Shown here one piece after another: positions 32,137-43,900 of a stretch of 64,000 nucleotides of DNA (position 1 is its first letter; each line of letters starts with the position of its first letter). This stretch comes from Ophiosphaerella korrae (lineage: Eukaryota; Ascomycota; Dothideomycetes; Pleosporales; Phaeosphaeriaceae): positions 248,001 through 312,000 of the forward strand of contig JALNQF010000033.1 of the NCBI GenBank assembly GCA_028456385.1, read 5' to 3'. The notes beneath the pieces were generated by a model that saw only the letters and a program-made list of their open reading frames with translations, ran no database searches and was not told the DNA's origin. A program made the translations under genes and the position numbers.

Positions 32137-33625
32137 ATGACTCCAACAACTTCCGGCACTGGCTCTTCTGAGCCAGATATGGCTCTCATTGGTGAACTAC
32201 TGGAAGATATAACACGAAACCCGCCAGCTGTTGCAACTCGTAAACTACTGATAGAACACTATATCTCCGTTGGATGGCTAGAGGCTGCCATGGACAATGC
32301 GAAAGACCTAAAGAAAGTAGCTCCAAGAGATTCCGACGTCATAAATTTCCTCGCAGTCCTCCAGAAAAAACCAGACCCTCCAGCTTCAGAGAAGAAGAGA
32401 TCATTCATGTCATCAAAACCTGAAGTTGAGGCAAGAATTTGGGACCCAAAGACCGGCCAGTATAAAAAGACGGGGACATCGAAGCATGGGAAGAAAACGG
32501 CTGAGACATCAACGGTGGAATTGCATAGTGACTTAGAACATGCACGGCAGGACTTGACGCAAGGATACCAGGCGCTGCGAGCGAAAGCGAAATACGTCCT
32601 TGATGATATGCTCCGTCTGCAGGCACTCCAGAGCAAGTTTGGGCTCCCATCATCGAAAAATATCACCAAAATTAAGGCTATTGCTGAGGGACACGAAAGC
32701 AGCACTACAGCCAAGATAAGCCCACCAGGCAGCGCACGATTGATAGCGCATGGCATGCGAGATAATCCAAAGGAGGCCACCAGTTTAGCTATCAAGGATT
32801 TAGAACATATGATGAGATGGGTCCGCGAGCCCCATGGAAAGCCTTCAGGTGCTAGCGATGATACCGTTCGAGATGTTCTTGTCAAGCGAAGGGATGCGAT
32901 TCAATCGGTTTCACCTGAAGAATTAAAGATACATAGTGAATTGGCGCTCATGCATATCGAACATGAGTGTTTAGAAAGGAATTATGTCAACACGGAGACT
33001 ATGTTAGGAGACAAAGTCAAGGACATCCCAAGAGGGAATTTCTATGCCACCGAGGATAATTATGCATGGGATATGGATGAGCTGGCCCAGGCCATCACAG
33101 CGAACAATGGCGTTATGCGAAATCCTTTGAGCAAAGAAATGTTCACACCCAAGGATGTGAAGGGTATCCTCATTCATCCAGCGGGCAAGGCTTTGGCTGC
33201 AATTGCTGTCGAACAACATGAGATGTCTAAAGGCGTACGCACTGAGACGATCTCCCAGATGGAAAAGCTCTCTGATATCCTTTTACAAGATCAAACTAGT
33301 GATACACTACCAAGTCGCAAGGCAGTTGATCAGTTTCTTGCATACATTGCAACATGTAAATGGCCCAAACCCTCTAGTTGTATTACTATATTAACCCTGA
33401 ATAGTGCCTGAAGCCGAACAGAAGGCGGTCGAGCATCTCAAATGTCCCGCGAAAGACAGTCACACAGGCCAGTCCTACGACTTCAGTATTGGCGAGGCAG
33501 TTCGTGACGCAAAAGGAAACCGGGTGTGTTTTCATAAGACAGGTGACTTCATCAAACAAGCAGCCGCACATCTCAAGCAAAACCGTGGCGTTGCACCTGA
33601 AGCGGAAAAGTGTCATGTGATGTAG
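32137..33625 (+). CDS. conserved fungal protein, TPR-like N-terminus and possible degenerate U-box
   Basis: 479 aa from ATG 32137. The intron at 33356-33404 (GTAAAT...ATAG, branch TTAAC) joins FLAYIAT to LPEAEQKAVEHLKCP. The N-terminal 70 residues look like a TPR-type helix pair (RNPPAVATRKLLIEHYISVG, WLEAAMDNAKDLKKVAP). A WDP-type segment (EARIWDPKTGQYKK) and a long helical, probably coiled-coil region follow. Then NPLSKEMFTPKDVKGILIHP resembles the U-box/RING-like pattern NP(I/L)-x-x-E-x-F, and the last exon adds CPAKDSHTGQSYDFSIGEAV. I do not recognise a named family. A CHIP-like E3 architecture is one reading, based only on this resemblance. Confidence 0.65.
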
Positions 33626-34582
33626 GGCTAGGAACTTCAGATTGCTCAAAGGAGTATGTCTCCAGTAAGAGCATTATGATACGGAATTCAAACAGGATCA
33701 ATCAACCTTAGCTACTCCTTTAACTTCCGAAACGTGCGCCACAGCTATCCTGCATCTTAGCGGAACACGTTGCTGGATAAGAGTGGGTGGCATGGCAAGT
33801 ACCAAGAACAAACTTCGTGAATGGGTTTCAGGATGGACGAATGGGCATCTAGTATGAATACAGCCCCTCCATAGTGCATATCCTACATCCACTTGATTGT
33901 CTTCGTATTCTCTGTCCCGAATCGACAACATAGCCCCAAGGCAGCTTTCTTCCCCCACACTGTCAGCCCGGCGGCCCAACTCATGTACCGGGTCATGATA
34001 GCTGAGACTTGAAATCGTATTCGTCAAACTACTACATACTTGTAATACCCTTCAGGTGATGGGCGTCCTGTCGGTGGTGTGCTAGCCACTTCGAGTACCG
34101 GTGAGAGGGCTAGCATGCATGAGCCTCGCTGGCTCAGCCTGTGCGCCACAAACATTCTAGCTGCGACCTTTTGCAGGCTGCAGGGTACTTTGCAAATCTG
34201 CCCTATTCTTCGCTAGTTGTCAACCTCAGGCACGTTGTCCTTGTCACATTGATGCTCAAATTCGTGATGTATACCACCAGGTTTGGTGCGCAACCCTGCT
34301 CGTCATTCTGGCGTACTACGCGATCAACTCCTGTTTTCAGTTTCGTACCCTTCGTTTCTTCAGACTTTTGCTGATGATCCTTATGTGAGACCATCGTGAC
34401 GCGGCTGAGAGAAAAAGAAGTGTTGTGTGAATATACCTTCCTGTACCGCCGCTCCCGACTGAATCGAACGAGAGCCTGAACCAACCGGGCTTTCTAAAAA
34501 CAATAGGATCTATCGTTCGCCTAGGATATAAGGACTCCTAATAAATTTAGTGGCCAAATTAATTCGAACTCACGCAACCGAT
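33626..34582. other. intergenic region upstream of the PARP-domain gene
   Basis: 957 bp. Nothing protein-like was recognised in either strand. Stops bound all frames just 5' of the chosen ATG 34583 except for 11 in-frame codons with no ATG, so a short non-coding or coding 5' exon for the next gene cannot be excluded. Confidence 0.4.
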
Positions 34583-37500
34583 ATGCAAACCGACGGGGCA
34601 ATAAGCTCGCTCATACGTCCCTCAACAACCGAACGAACGGCGGACAAAAGTCTCCGTATACCCTGGAGTAGAAAGCCATTGCCTTTGAGAAATTCTCCTC
34701 TCTTCAACAAGGCACAGCATAGTAAAGAATGGCACCATGGCATCGATGCCACGGCGGGCGTACTGCATCCCTCTGACCCAAAATTTCCATATGGCTTCCT
34801 ACGCAATCACACCGATACCTACCTCAAAAAGAAGAACAAAATCACGCAGGCAGATACAGATATAAAACTAGCCATCCTGATTAGCTCGCATGAAGCAAGA
34901 GATATTGCCGTTGCAGCAGCAGCTCACGCCATGACAGCAAAAAGCTTGAGAGCACTACTAAACGCTGACTCAAACGTAATGCAAGGAAGTTATTGGGGTT
35001 TGAAAATGTGGCTGAATTGTTTGATTGCCGCCAACGAAGGCAATCCGGCAGCCGTAACTGACCTAGAGGCGTTATGGGCACGGAAGTTATTGCCTTTCGC
35101 AACACATGGAGCTCGCGCTGCGGAATGGTATCTTGTCGGTGTTGGCCGGGCTTTGATCGAAGTTAGGATTAGTGACATGAGTGCGCTTCCAGAGTTCTCT
35201 ATTCTTATGAGGAGGGCTATTGCGGACCATTCAGCACAGATAGAGGGTTTCAGATTGCAGTGTCAGTGGACTGCAGCTTACGAGGCAGTGCTATGGATGA
35301 GGGAACTTGCGAAGATGTCATCTGTTATCACAGCTCCTGGCGGCCTGATGTTGGAGCACATACTGGATCTACATTACCCTAATTGGCGTTTATGGGCGTA
35401 TTGGGTGCCAGATGCCGAACTCATCAAGCTTTACGCAAATGTCAAAATCGAGAAGCTTTCTGCCGTATTGGATCTTGTCGCTCTCGATGGTCCTGATATA
35501 CTTACTGGAGTTGAGAGTACTTTGAGAGAAGGATTGATCGCACGATATGTTGAAACAAAACCTTTTGTACGATGGCGTGGTCTGGTAGTGAAAGTCACTC
35601 ATGGTACAAAAGAAAGCCTACGAGATATGCTTGAAAGAGCAGCAAGTGCATTGAGGTCACTTTTAATCGCTCCAGATGCCATATACCCGAGTATTTTTAA
35701 CTTTTTCAGAGAGTTTATGCTTACGAGGCCTATCGTGGCAAGTGTCCTCGATATCTTCGAGGCCACATATGAAATATCGTATAACTCCGATAACGACATT
35801 TTCGACGCCGTCCACGATATATTTCTCAATCAAGATCGGCTTGGGGGGCAACACATCTTCCAAATTCAGAGTCTCGTCCGTACCTTTGACGATGACCGAT
35901 CAAAAAGCCTTCGAACAATCATTGTTCAGGATTGGCTCCGTGTTGGAATCAAAAATTGTTTGAGAGACTGCAAACAAGCTGTGCGTACACAGATAGACAC
36001 ATCTATACCATGGACACACCTTGCACTCGAATACTACGCATTCTGTACCATACTGAGAGCCACGGAACACTACTGGTCACCAAATTCCCAAGATACTAAT
36101 ACTTCTTACCACTGGCCTTCTATAGAACTTGAGGAACTGAAGACAGTGATCAGTATATATGAACTAGCACGGGCACAGCAATTGAAACGGAACGGAGAAG
36201 CACCACGAAAATCTAAAGTGGAACACAAGAAAGATTCTATACAGGAGTCAAATTACGCTTCAGATTCATTGCGACACCCTTTGGAAGACCACGTGGAGGC
36301 GTTCTGTATGGACCGGCTTCTGGGGGAAAGACCTACTCACTATCCTTTCCGACACACTATGACAGCCCTACTGAATGTTTGGAAGAGCACATCAAATCCA
36401 GAGATTGATTATGGACGGCGAGAACTAGCGATTCTGGTGTCAAAATGCGTTGGTGCTGATCGTGACCTACGCTGTAGATGTCTCGCTGAGATAGCATCAG
36501 GAAAATGTTTCATAGGACCTGGACCATTTATCAAGGACCTTACCAACATTCTGAACAAGCCGGAATGCGAATTATCACAGGCTATCCTTTCGATGACAAA
36601 TCTTTTGGCCGACAGGAAGACGTCTCCACCGTGCTGGAGAGATATATTGTATATGTGGCTCGAACAACAATATCAGGCTCAGGAGTCTGGTAATGGTAGT
36701 GATATCTTCCAAGATTTATTGCAGACCCTCAATGTTGCTGAATGGTTCACATTCATGAGCAACCTAAAAGCCCTTTTTATCGACTTGCATCCTTCGGAGG
36801 CGCTGAGAAGGAAAGCTCCACGCCTAGTCGAGACCGATCTTTTCGCTTGGACATTAAAGGTTTCGAGATTTGCAAGCACACTTATACGGTTTGAATCAGT
36901 GCTTGGTGAGGACCGGGGCTCAGTACGACACATTCTGGCTGGTTGGACTCAAGCCGAGAATCTCATAAAAATAGTTGAGTGTCTGAGAACAGAAGAAGGC
37001 AAACCTACTGAGGTGTTCGTACAAAAGCTTGCAGGTAAGCTCGATATGGAAGAAAATAACGGTTCTGACATTAAAGATTGCTTGCTCAATCTTACAATTG
37101 CTACGCATAGCGCGTTCGAAAAATGTACAAGGTTATGGGACGCAAAACATGGCGAGATGAATATACCGGAAATGCCCAAGTCGCCTGGAACAGCTTGCAC
37201 AAGTTCAGCTAAGCGAAAAGCTCTCGGAAAAGCCATAACTTCATCGTTAGTTAAGCAAAACCAGAGTGCCCTGCAGTCATCCTCAACCAGTGTCACTCAA
37301 TTCGTCTGCCGCAAGATGCCTGATTCTGTTGTGGAAAGCATGGTGGCCGGATGGATAGAAAGTGAAGACCTCTATGAACCAGACAAGGCCGCGATTAGAT
37401 CAGTTGCAGGCGTCTTAGGTGTGTGTTTCGAAGGTCATAGCCCGAGTACTTGGAATATAAAACTTGCCGAAGCCATGGGATTCTGGAAAAACATCGAAGA

Positions 37501-38932
37501 TGAAATTATGATTGAGGCAGCAAGATTGGAAAACCTCCAGAAGGCGTTGAAGAAGAAGGATCCAATCGGCACAGCGCTCTTGTTGCAAGAGCTCGGTATA
37601 CCCAATAACGATTTCTTGAGCGACAAGATCAGCAAGTTACCTTCGAGACTGACTAACCTAGTGGAGATAGTCAGTGAAACTGAGATTGAGATAAGCTTTC
37701 CCCTCGCAGCGCTCACGGAGCTGCAACGAGGAGGTATGGGCATCCCGGCAGGAGCTAGTAGCCTGCTATTACGACTTTGTTTGCACAGTGTTGACGAAGC
37801 ACCGCCCTCTTTCTGTTTGCACTTCAACAATGATAAAAATCTTAATTGCCTAGAGCATACGCCCTGGGTTTGCTCAGATGACCCCAAATCACCCCAGGAC
37901 AGCTTTTGTACAACTACGCCATCAGCATATATATGGCAACTAAACCGAATTATACACACACAACTGAGGATTGGAAACTTGGATATCGCAGACTTGTACA
38001 AGATTACGGAGCAGAGAATGATACAGATGAGCCATGCGTGTATCTCATGTGGCGTATCCCACAACGCGAAAACAGCTCGGCTTCGACGAGCAACGCCATG
38101 TAGTATCGTAGCTTGTGCTAGGCTATGGTACCAACTCCCGCTTGAAGTACGGATACCGGAAATTAAAACTGATACCTTCGCCGTTGATGCCATGTTGACC
38201 TCCGTTTTCGTAGCAGCTATGGCAGGGCGCGCAGAACTTCTACCAGGCTGTCCAATACCTAGTACCGAGATTGTCAAAGCAATATTAAACTCATTGCCAA
38301 GTTTAACCTTGATCAGCCATGCTGTAAACATTTCTATGGTGTTGAAATCTTACCACAAGGATGCCGAGAAGTTGATATCTTGGGCTTGCGTCCATCACAG
38401 AGGTTATATTGCTACTGCGACTGGGCTTTCCAAAGTACCCAATATGCCTCCAGGAACACATCAGTTCATCCTCGCAAACGCAAGCCCAAAGCTTGAGAGC
38501 GATTTCGTCTCCAAGCTCCCACGACACAACTCGAAAACCACGGTTTTATTTCATGGCACGAGTTTTGACCGTCTCCCGGCGATACTTGCCCAGGGCCTCA
38601 AGATATGTTCAGGTACGACACTTCAACGAACCGGTGCTGCTCATGGAAAAGGTATATATATGGCTGAAGACCCAGCAACATCTTTAATCTACTCATCAGC
38701 TACAATGAGCTGGCACAACAGTGGACTCACAAACATGAGGCTACTGTTGGGTTGTGAAGTTGTTGGCAACGGAAAAAGTGTGTCATCCGGTATACATGTT
38801 CTCACGGATGAGAAGAGTGTCATGGTAAGGTACATGTTTTTCTTGACGAATACTGCCAGTGCACCAATTGCCAATCATATTGTTCCGGCCATGGTGAGCG
38901 CGATGAGTGCATTAAGAACTGGGGCGTTATGA
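34583..38932 (+). CDS. giant protein with C-terminal PARP-type mono-ADP-ribosyltransferase domain (H-Y-I)
   Basis: Intronless 1449-aa protein; first in-frame ATG 34583 (MQTDGAISSLIRPSTTERTA). About the first 1100 residues are mostly helical, Leu/Ala-rich and without a motif I recognise. A Cys4 cluster follows: C1153-x2-C1156-x16-C1173-x4-C1178, then LWYQLPLEVRI, as in the region preceding the catalytic domain of PARP6/PARP8-like proteins. The catalytic fold follows with TTVLFHGTSFDRLPAILAQG (H1324), HGKGIYMAEDPATSLIYSS (Y1359), and SSGIHVLTDEKSVMVRYMFF, where I1404 aligns to the glutamate of PARP1. The H-Y-I triad predicts mono- rather than poly-ADP-ribosylation. No WGR, zinc-finger or E2 (UBC) domain was seen, unlike other fungal PARPs. 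Length, lack of introns and location near a repeat island are notable. Confidence 0.85.
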   Translation: MQTDGAISSLIRPSTTERTADKSLRIPWSRKPLPLRNSPLFNKAQHSKEWHHGIDATAGVLHPSDPKFPYGFLRNHTDTYLKKKNKITQADTDIKLAILISSHEARDIAVAAAAHAMTAKSLRALLNADSNVMQGSYWGLKMWLNCLIAANEGNPAAVTDLEALWARKLLPFATHGARAAEWYLVGVGRALIEVRISDMSALPEFSILMRRAIADHSAQIEGFRLQCQWTAAYEAVLWMRELAKMSSVITAPGGLMLEHILDLHYPNWRLWAYWVPDAELIKLYANVKIEKLSAVLDLVALDGPDILTGVESTLREGLIARYVETKPFVRWRGLVVKVTHGTKESLRDMLERAASALRSLLIAPDAIYPSIFNFFREFMLTRPIVASVLDIFEATYEISYNSDNDIFDAVHDIFLNQDRLGGQHIFQIQSLVRTFDDDRSKSLRTIIVQDWLRVGIKNCLRDCKQAVRTQIDTSIPWTHLALEYYAFCTILRATEHYWSPNSQDTNTSYHWPSIELEELKTVISIYELARAQQLKRNGEAPRKSKVEHKKDSIQESNYASDSLRHPLEDHVEAFCMDRLLGERPTHYPFRHTMTALLNVWKSTSNPEIDYGRRELAILVSKCVGADRDLRCRCLAEIASGKCFIGPGPFIKDLTNILNKPECELSQAILSMTNLLADRKTSPPCWRDILYMWLEQQYQAQESGNGSDIFQDLLQTLNVAEWFTFMSNLKALFIDLHPSEALRRKAPRLVETDLFAWTLKVSRFASTLIRFESVLGEDRGSVRHILAGWTQAENLIKIVECLRTEEGKPTEVFVQKLAGKLDMEENNGSDIKDCLLNLTIATHSAFEKCTRLWDAKHGEMNIPEMPKSPGTACTSSAKRKALGKAITSSLVKQNQSALQSSSTSVTQFVCRKMPDSVVESMVAGWIESEDLYEPDKAAIRSVAGVLGVCFEGHSPSTWNIKLAEAMGFWKNIEDEIMIEAARLENLQKALKKKDPIGTALLLQELGIPNNDFLSDKISKLPSRLTNLVEIVSETEIEISFPLAALTELQRGGMGIPAGASSLLLRLCLHSVDEAPPSFCLHFNNDKNLNCLEHTPWVCSDDPKSPQDSFCTTTPSAYIWQLNRIIHTQLRIGNLDIADLYKITEQRMIQMSHACISCGVSHNAKTARLRRATPCSIVACARLWYQLPLEVRIPEIKTDTFAVDAMLTSVFVAAMAGRAELLPGCPIPSTEIVKAILNSLPSLTLISHAVNISMVLKSYHKDAEKLISWACVHHRGYIATATGLSKVPNMPPGTHQFILANASPKLESDFVSKLPRHNSKTTVLFHGTSFDRLPAILAQGLKICSGTTLQRTGAAHGKGIYMAEDPATSLIYSSATMSWHNSGLTNMRLLLGCEVVGNGKSVSSGIHVLTDEKSVMVRYMFFLTNTASAPIANHIVPAMVSAMSALRTGAL

Positions 38933-39183
38933 GGTCCAATAAAAACAGAATTTGAGTGCTAGCTTGGTGTCATTGGTTGGTTTTATGGCATCTAGTTTTG
39001 TATGCTCGCAGTTACATAGTAGAATGCGTTATTAGATTCTATATCGGCTTGGTTCAACCCCTAATTCAGCGTGCTGTTTAATTGATATCATTAATCTGTC
39101 AGGGTGCCATATTTACCTTGCAAGGGCCCAAATTGTGTAACTAGAGTCTGGATTTATAGGATGGCGTCATCTATAGACATAAT

Positions 39184-40459
39184 CTACTTTTGGTCTGCTC
39201 TACTCTTCTCATCTCTCAGTATCTCATCCACACGGTCTTCAATAGCCGGTGCCTTTGGGTTCCACCCAACAACTTTTTTTGCCCTTACCGCCTTGCCACG
39301 GCTATTGAACCCCCAGCTGACGGCCTCAAAGCCAGCTTGCTCAACTGCTTTGTCTTTTCCCAGGCTATGCTCTTCCAACTCCTTCTCAACAAGGCCCAGC
39401 TCACGAGCCTTCTTACCTATTAGTTGCGCCAATCCGGACCAATGGTGTTCACCATTCTCTACTAAGTAGTAACCATTTTCGTTCCAGAGGTCGGGGTCGG
39501 TAGTGTTGCTCACAGCGGCTTCCGTCAGAAGAACGAAGAGCTGTGCGAGATCGGCAACGTGAACATTGTTCCAACGTGCTTTGCCTTGTCCAATAATGGG
39601 GACGTACTGCGCGGTAAGAATCAAGTGGGCTAGTTCGTAGGCTTGCCGACTTCGCGTATTGATTGGGCCTCGCCCCCGTCCTATGCAGCAGTGTTAGTCT
39701 CATATTTTGTTATAGTCGTGAAGCACACGTCGCAAACGCGAGCGGTTACCCTGCATACGTACCGTAGATAGTCGGAGGACACAAAATTGCTGTTTTTACG
39801 GACTGGGATCCGGCGTTGAGGACGATATCGTCAACGCTCTTGTGGAATGCATCTTTAGGCAAGCCTATAAGGTCTTGCACAGCCGTCCAGTCATTGTACT
39901 CTCTATCCGACCACTCGCCGAGTTTATTATCATCCCGCATGGTCTCCCAGCACAAGATACCCGCGCCGCCCGTATGCAACCAAAAACCAGGTGTTTCTTT
40001 GGAATGTCCGGAACCCAGTCCCTGGCCTATCGCCTTTGCGGCACCCTCGTGATCCGACGCATCAGCCGTATCTACAAATCCAGTGAGAATGAGGTCCTCT
40101 TAAAAGGATTTTGTTCTGGAAATCATTACGTATAACTACATCAGCTTTTGAGGACTCTTCTTTTAATAGATTGAAGTTGTCTAACTCTCCCATAACAATT
40201 CGTATGTTTGGGAAGATGTCCTTGATCAGTTTGGCTTTTGGCTCTAAACCAAAGTTATTGATTGGGGTACGAACTAGTCAGAAGCCATAGCAATTACCTG
40301 TCCGAACAAGGGCTGTATAGTCGTATTCTGGATGTTTATTGTATAATGCGAAAAGAGAGTCGCCACCAATATAGCCAGTTGCACCGGTACTACATAGAGC
40401 TATCAGTATATTTGTGATCGTGAATCGGAAGAGGTTTACATGAAAATCTTCGGTGCCAT
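39184..40459 (-). CDS. NAD-dependent epimerase/dehydratase (extended SDR) family protein
   Basis: 343 aa in five exons from ATG 40459; introns at 40390-40439, 40244-40297, 40072-40129 and 39681-39762, all GT-AG. The joined N-terminus is MAPKIFITGATGYIGGDSLF (Rossmann GxxGxxG), then ALYNKHPEYDYTALVRTEPK, IVMGELDNFNLL, KADVVIHTADASDHEGAAKA and HTGGAGILCWETMRDD. Downstream are ILCPPTIYGRGRGPINTRSR and WNNVHVADLAQLFVLLTEAA. This pattern matches fungal nucleoside-diphosphate-sugar-epimerase-like proteins of unknown substrate. The classic YxxxK is not obvious, as in many atypical SDRs. Two first introns interrupt the nucleotide-binding fold within 150 bp. Confidence 0.85.
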
Positions 40460-40948
40460 GGTAAGGCTAATTAGAAAATAATGTGTAGATAGGAATATTC
40501 GAAGGGAGGGGGAAAGGTCATGTCAATACATGAGGCATGAAAATGTATTGGTTATGATACGCACATATTGCAAAGCGTGGCATTGTGACGTCATACTGGC
40601 AGGTACATCGTCAGTCAGTACAAAAGAGGCTGTTTGATTAAGACTGCGTGCTTTTGTAATACACCTGAGCCTCTTCCCTGGCGTTATACGTACTGCCGTA
40701 ATTAATTAATTGCTCAAGCTCTTGATCAAAAGTCTCTTGACTCAGAAATAACAAGGCGCACATGTGCCAACCAACTAACAGTATAATGAGTAAGGCATGA
40801 TGTTTGTAACAGTTTGGGATGCATGCCTAAAAAAGGATTTAGACTAGTCGCAATGCTATATGCATAAAGAAATAGTGACGTTGATAAACGCATGCAAATC
40901 GAGAGCTCACAGCGGTGAAGAATCTCCTTACGTGCTGCCAATGTATTT
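40460..40948. other. intergenic region (epimerase promoter / GPI13 3' end)
   Basis: 489 bp, AT-rich, including ttaattaattaatt near 40701. It holds the promoter of the epimerase gene and the 3' end of GPI13. No gene was recognised. Confidence 0.4.
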
Positions 40949-43900
40949 TCACCCACCGAAGCCGAAAACCTCGGCAACACTGAGTGTACTCATTCTCGCA
41001 CCCCATAAGCCAACAAATATAGCAACAACATCCACGACTAATAGTGAAGTCGCCCCGAGCATGAAACGCGGGCTGAAGATCCTGTATAACATCAAATGTC
41101 TCCTCAAGTGACCTGCCCACATAGTAGTTGCTAGGTTGATTGTTGCGTAAAACAATATATGTGTTGCGATGGCTTTTGCTAACACGCCCAATAAGCCTTT
41201 CTGTTGAGGTTTTACTTTCCACAAAACAAGTGCAGGGACCGCGACAGCACAGAGTATTTGTGCACCGAAGTGGTTGAGGATGACAATGATTGGTGTCCAT
41301 GGGTATCGAATTTTGGTAAGGGGAATGAAGGCCGACTCCCACTGTATAGAGCTCAGGGTCGCTTGGTGTCCAGTCTTGAAGTAGTGAAAGGAGCCAAGTA
41401 GTCCGAGGACGACCGGGCCAATCGAGGAAGTATGTAGCCGGTTGGTATCGATAATCTCGAACAAAGAGAAAAGCTGCCAGACAAGAATCCCAATGGCGCC
41501 AGCCCCCATTGGCTTTTGTAGCAGAGCGACAGCCAGATACCAAACTGTTATCAGAAGAGCATACCTGCTTCCATGTACGTTTGCGTATCCGAGGATAGTA
41601 ATACCTTCCTTTGGCGCCCCGTCCTTATCTTGGGATTCATTTACAATGATACTCAAGAGGGGTTTACTCCAGTTGTATATCGAATAGCCAAATGCCAAGC
41701 TTATAACCAGGACAATCTGCGCAACTGACCTTTTTGTAAGGCTGATTACATTATTCCACCCAGGATACCAGTCTCCATCATCAGCTGCATCAAGGGCCCA
41801 ATACGCCACAGCGAGCATGAGGCCGAAGCGCAGGCCGAGCCCTAACCACAACTTTGCTGTGTGGTGATAACTCTTGGTTCCCTCAAAATAACCAATGACG
41901 AAAGTTGGGACAAGTAGTGCGGCTGTCGCAGGGATTACGAGCTGCCAGGGTGCAGACGTGGTAGAAAGGGCAGACGCGTAGTACGTAGATTTACAGTAAG
42001 GCATCTGCTCTTCTCTACATAGGCGAGAGAACGAAGCGATACGCAGTAGAACCGTGAAGAGGGTGGAGTGATAGATACCGAGAGTACGATCTATCGTATT
42101 TCTCTGTCTAAATGAAGAAATGACGGCGATAACGCCGAAAGTCGTCAAGAAATGGAGAAGGATCTCATCTTCCCAGATCGTGAAGGAGTTCGCGGCGAAA
42201 CTGACAGACAGAGCTATCGTGAAGAAGACACTAGTCCAACCCCAAATGCTTGCAGGGAAGGGAGACAAGATACGATGCCGTAGGGAGACCAAGCTTGAAA
42301 AAAGGCCAAACACGCCACACAAGGCGGTGGAGAAGACAAACACCTGGTCCTGGGACGATTCTGGCAAGGCAAATGTAGCACCAAACCCAATCAAAACTCC
42401 AGTCGCTGCGCCAACAGCACCGCGAGTAAAGAAGAGCGGTGTCAGCTCTGCACGATCTCCTTGAAGCCCACGTGCATAGATAGCAAGCACAACGAGACTG
42501 GAAGCTAGGATACTGACACCGCTGAGCATTCTCGGTATATCGAACCTTGCCCATAGAGCGCGACAGATGCTGAGCGTGTCGCGTTGATAAGCACTGAATG
42601 CCCTGTAAACGTCTGTGAGCTGCTCAATACTAGGCCTCTTCCCAAGTGAGCTCCAACTCTTGTTTGCAGCAGTCCATAGAGCTAAAGAGGTGGCATGGAC
42701 GCTCTCATCAAGCCCACGAGCCTTGGCATATTCATGCTGATAGCGGTGGATTTGTGCAGCTGTTAAGCGGTTCACGGCGGCTAAGTTTTCAAAGTCGACC
42801 CCTTTCTTTCCAATAAATGCTTCCTCGATGGGCTTTCCAAGGTTATTAAATGGTATTGGCATGCCTAGCAAAAGTGATAGTGTTGGGACGAGATCTATTT
42901 GGGAGACAGGCCGTATCTTGGCCGATGCCGGAGGCGTAGCATAAGCTGGCAAGCTGCGGCCAAAGAGGCCTCTCTTTGAGTACATCCACAAGGCTGCCTC
43001 AATTTCATCTTCTGATTCGCCACCATGGTCACCCTTTGTGTCCATTCCATGGTCGCCCATGATTACAAGAAGCGTGTCATTGTCCAGTTCTTGGATCATT
43101 CGTTGGAAAACGTCATTCATTTGGTTCAGCTTCGCAGCCATGGCGGGATGGTCTGGTCCGTAGCGATGGCCGGCATGATCTACGCCGAGATAGTGCCCAA
43201 ATATTACGTCCCATTTGCTCGTGTTCTCCGGCTTCAATAGTGGAAAAATGTGTTCCGTGACTCCATTATCGACTGTATGTAGATCCCACACATTAAATGA
43301 GTCGTACGCGTGAGTGAGGTTAGGCTCAAAATATCCTGGAAAGAGTGCATGCCAGGTGTCGTCACCCAAGTGTACTACTTTCTTGCTGGCATCCTTGAGC
43401 TGTGCTACTAGGTTGTCCTCATCGATTGCCGTTCCCGCAAAGTTGCTCCCCGCATCAATAAACGTAGGCAGCGTTCCCGTCGTCAAGCCTTTCAATCGTT
43501 GAAGCGTTGTGGTGGGAGGATCCGCGATGAAGGGGAGGAGGAATGCATTGCTTGGATGCTGTTGTGCCGTCTCGTACAAGACTGGGAAAGCGTCATGAAA
43601 ATGGCGAGGAGCGACGATATGCGGATCGAGAGAGGCAGCAGCAGCGGCGAGGTCGGTGGGTGCAAATTGAGCCTTGAAAGGTACCGTAAAGTCGTACCGC
43701 AAGGCATCAACAATTATTACGATAGCTTTGTCGAATGTCTTAGGATGCCAGCACCCCTTATCCACATCTCCAGATTTGTAGGATCGTGCTGCATCGATTG
43801 GTGGTATCGCACATTCCGACTTATGATCGAGAACTAATCGCGTGAGGAGAAAGCCACTGGTGAACAAGTATATACCGGCAATATGAAGTATTCTGCGCCT

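Noticed and set aside
34440..34500. tRNA-like gttcgattc and ggttggttcagg on the minus strand
   Set aside because: The T-loop-like word is there, but the flanking T-stem does not pair and no acceptor stem or anticodon arm can be drawn.
39746..39979. 77-aa single-exon protein
   Set aside because: It is exon 4 of the five-exon epimerase gene read into its intron.
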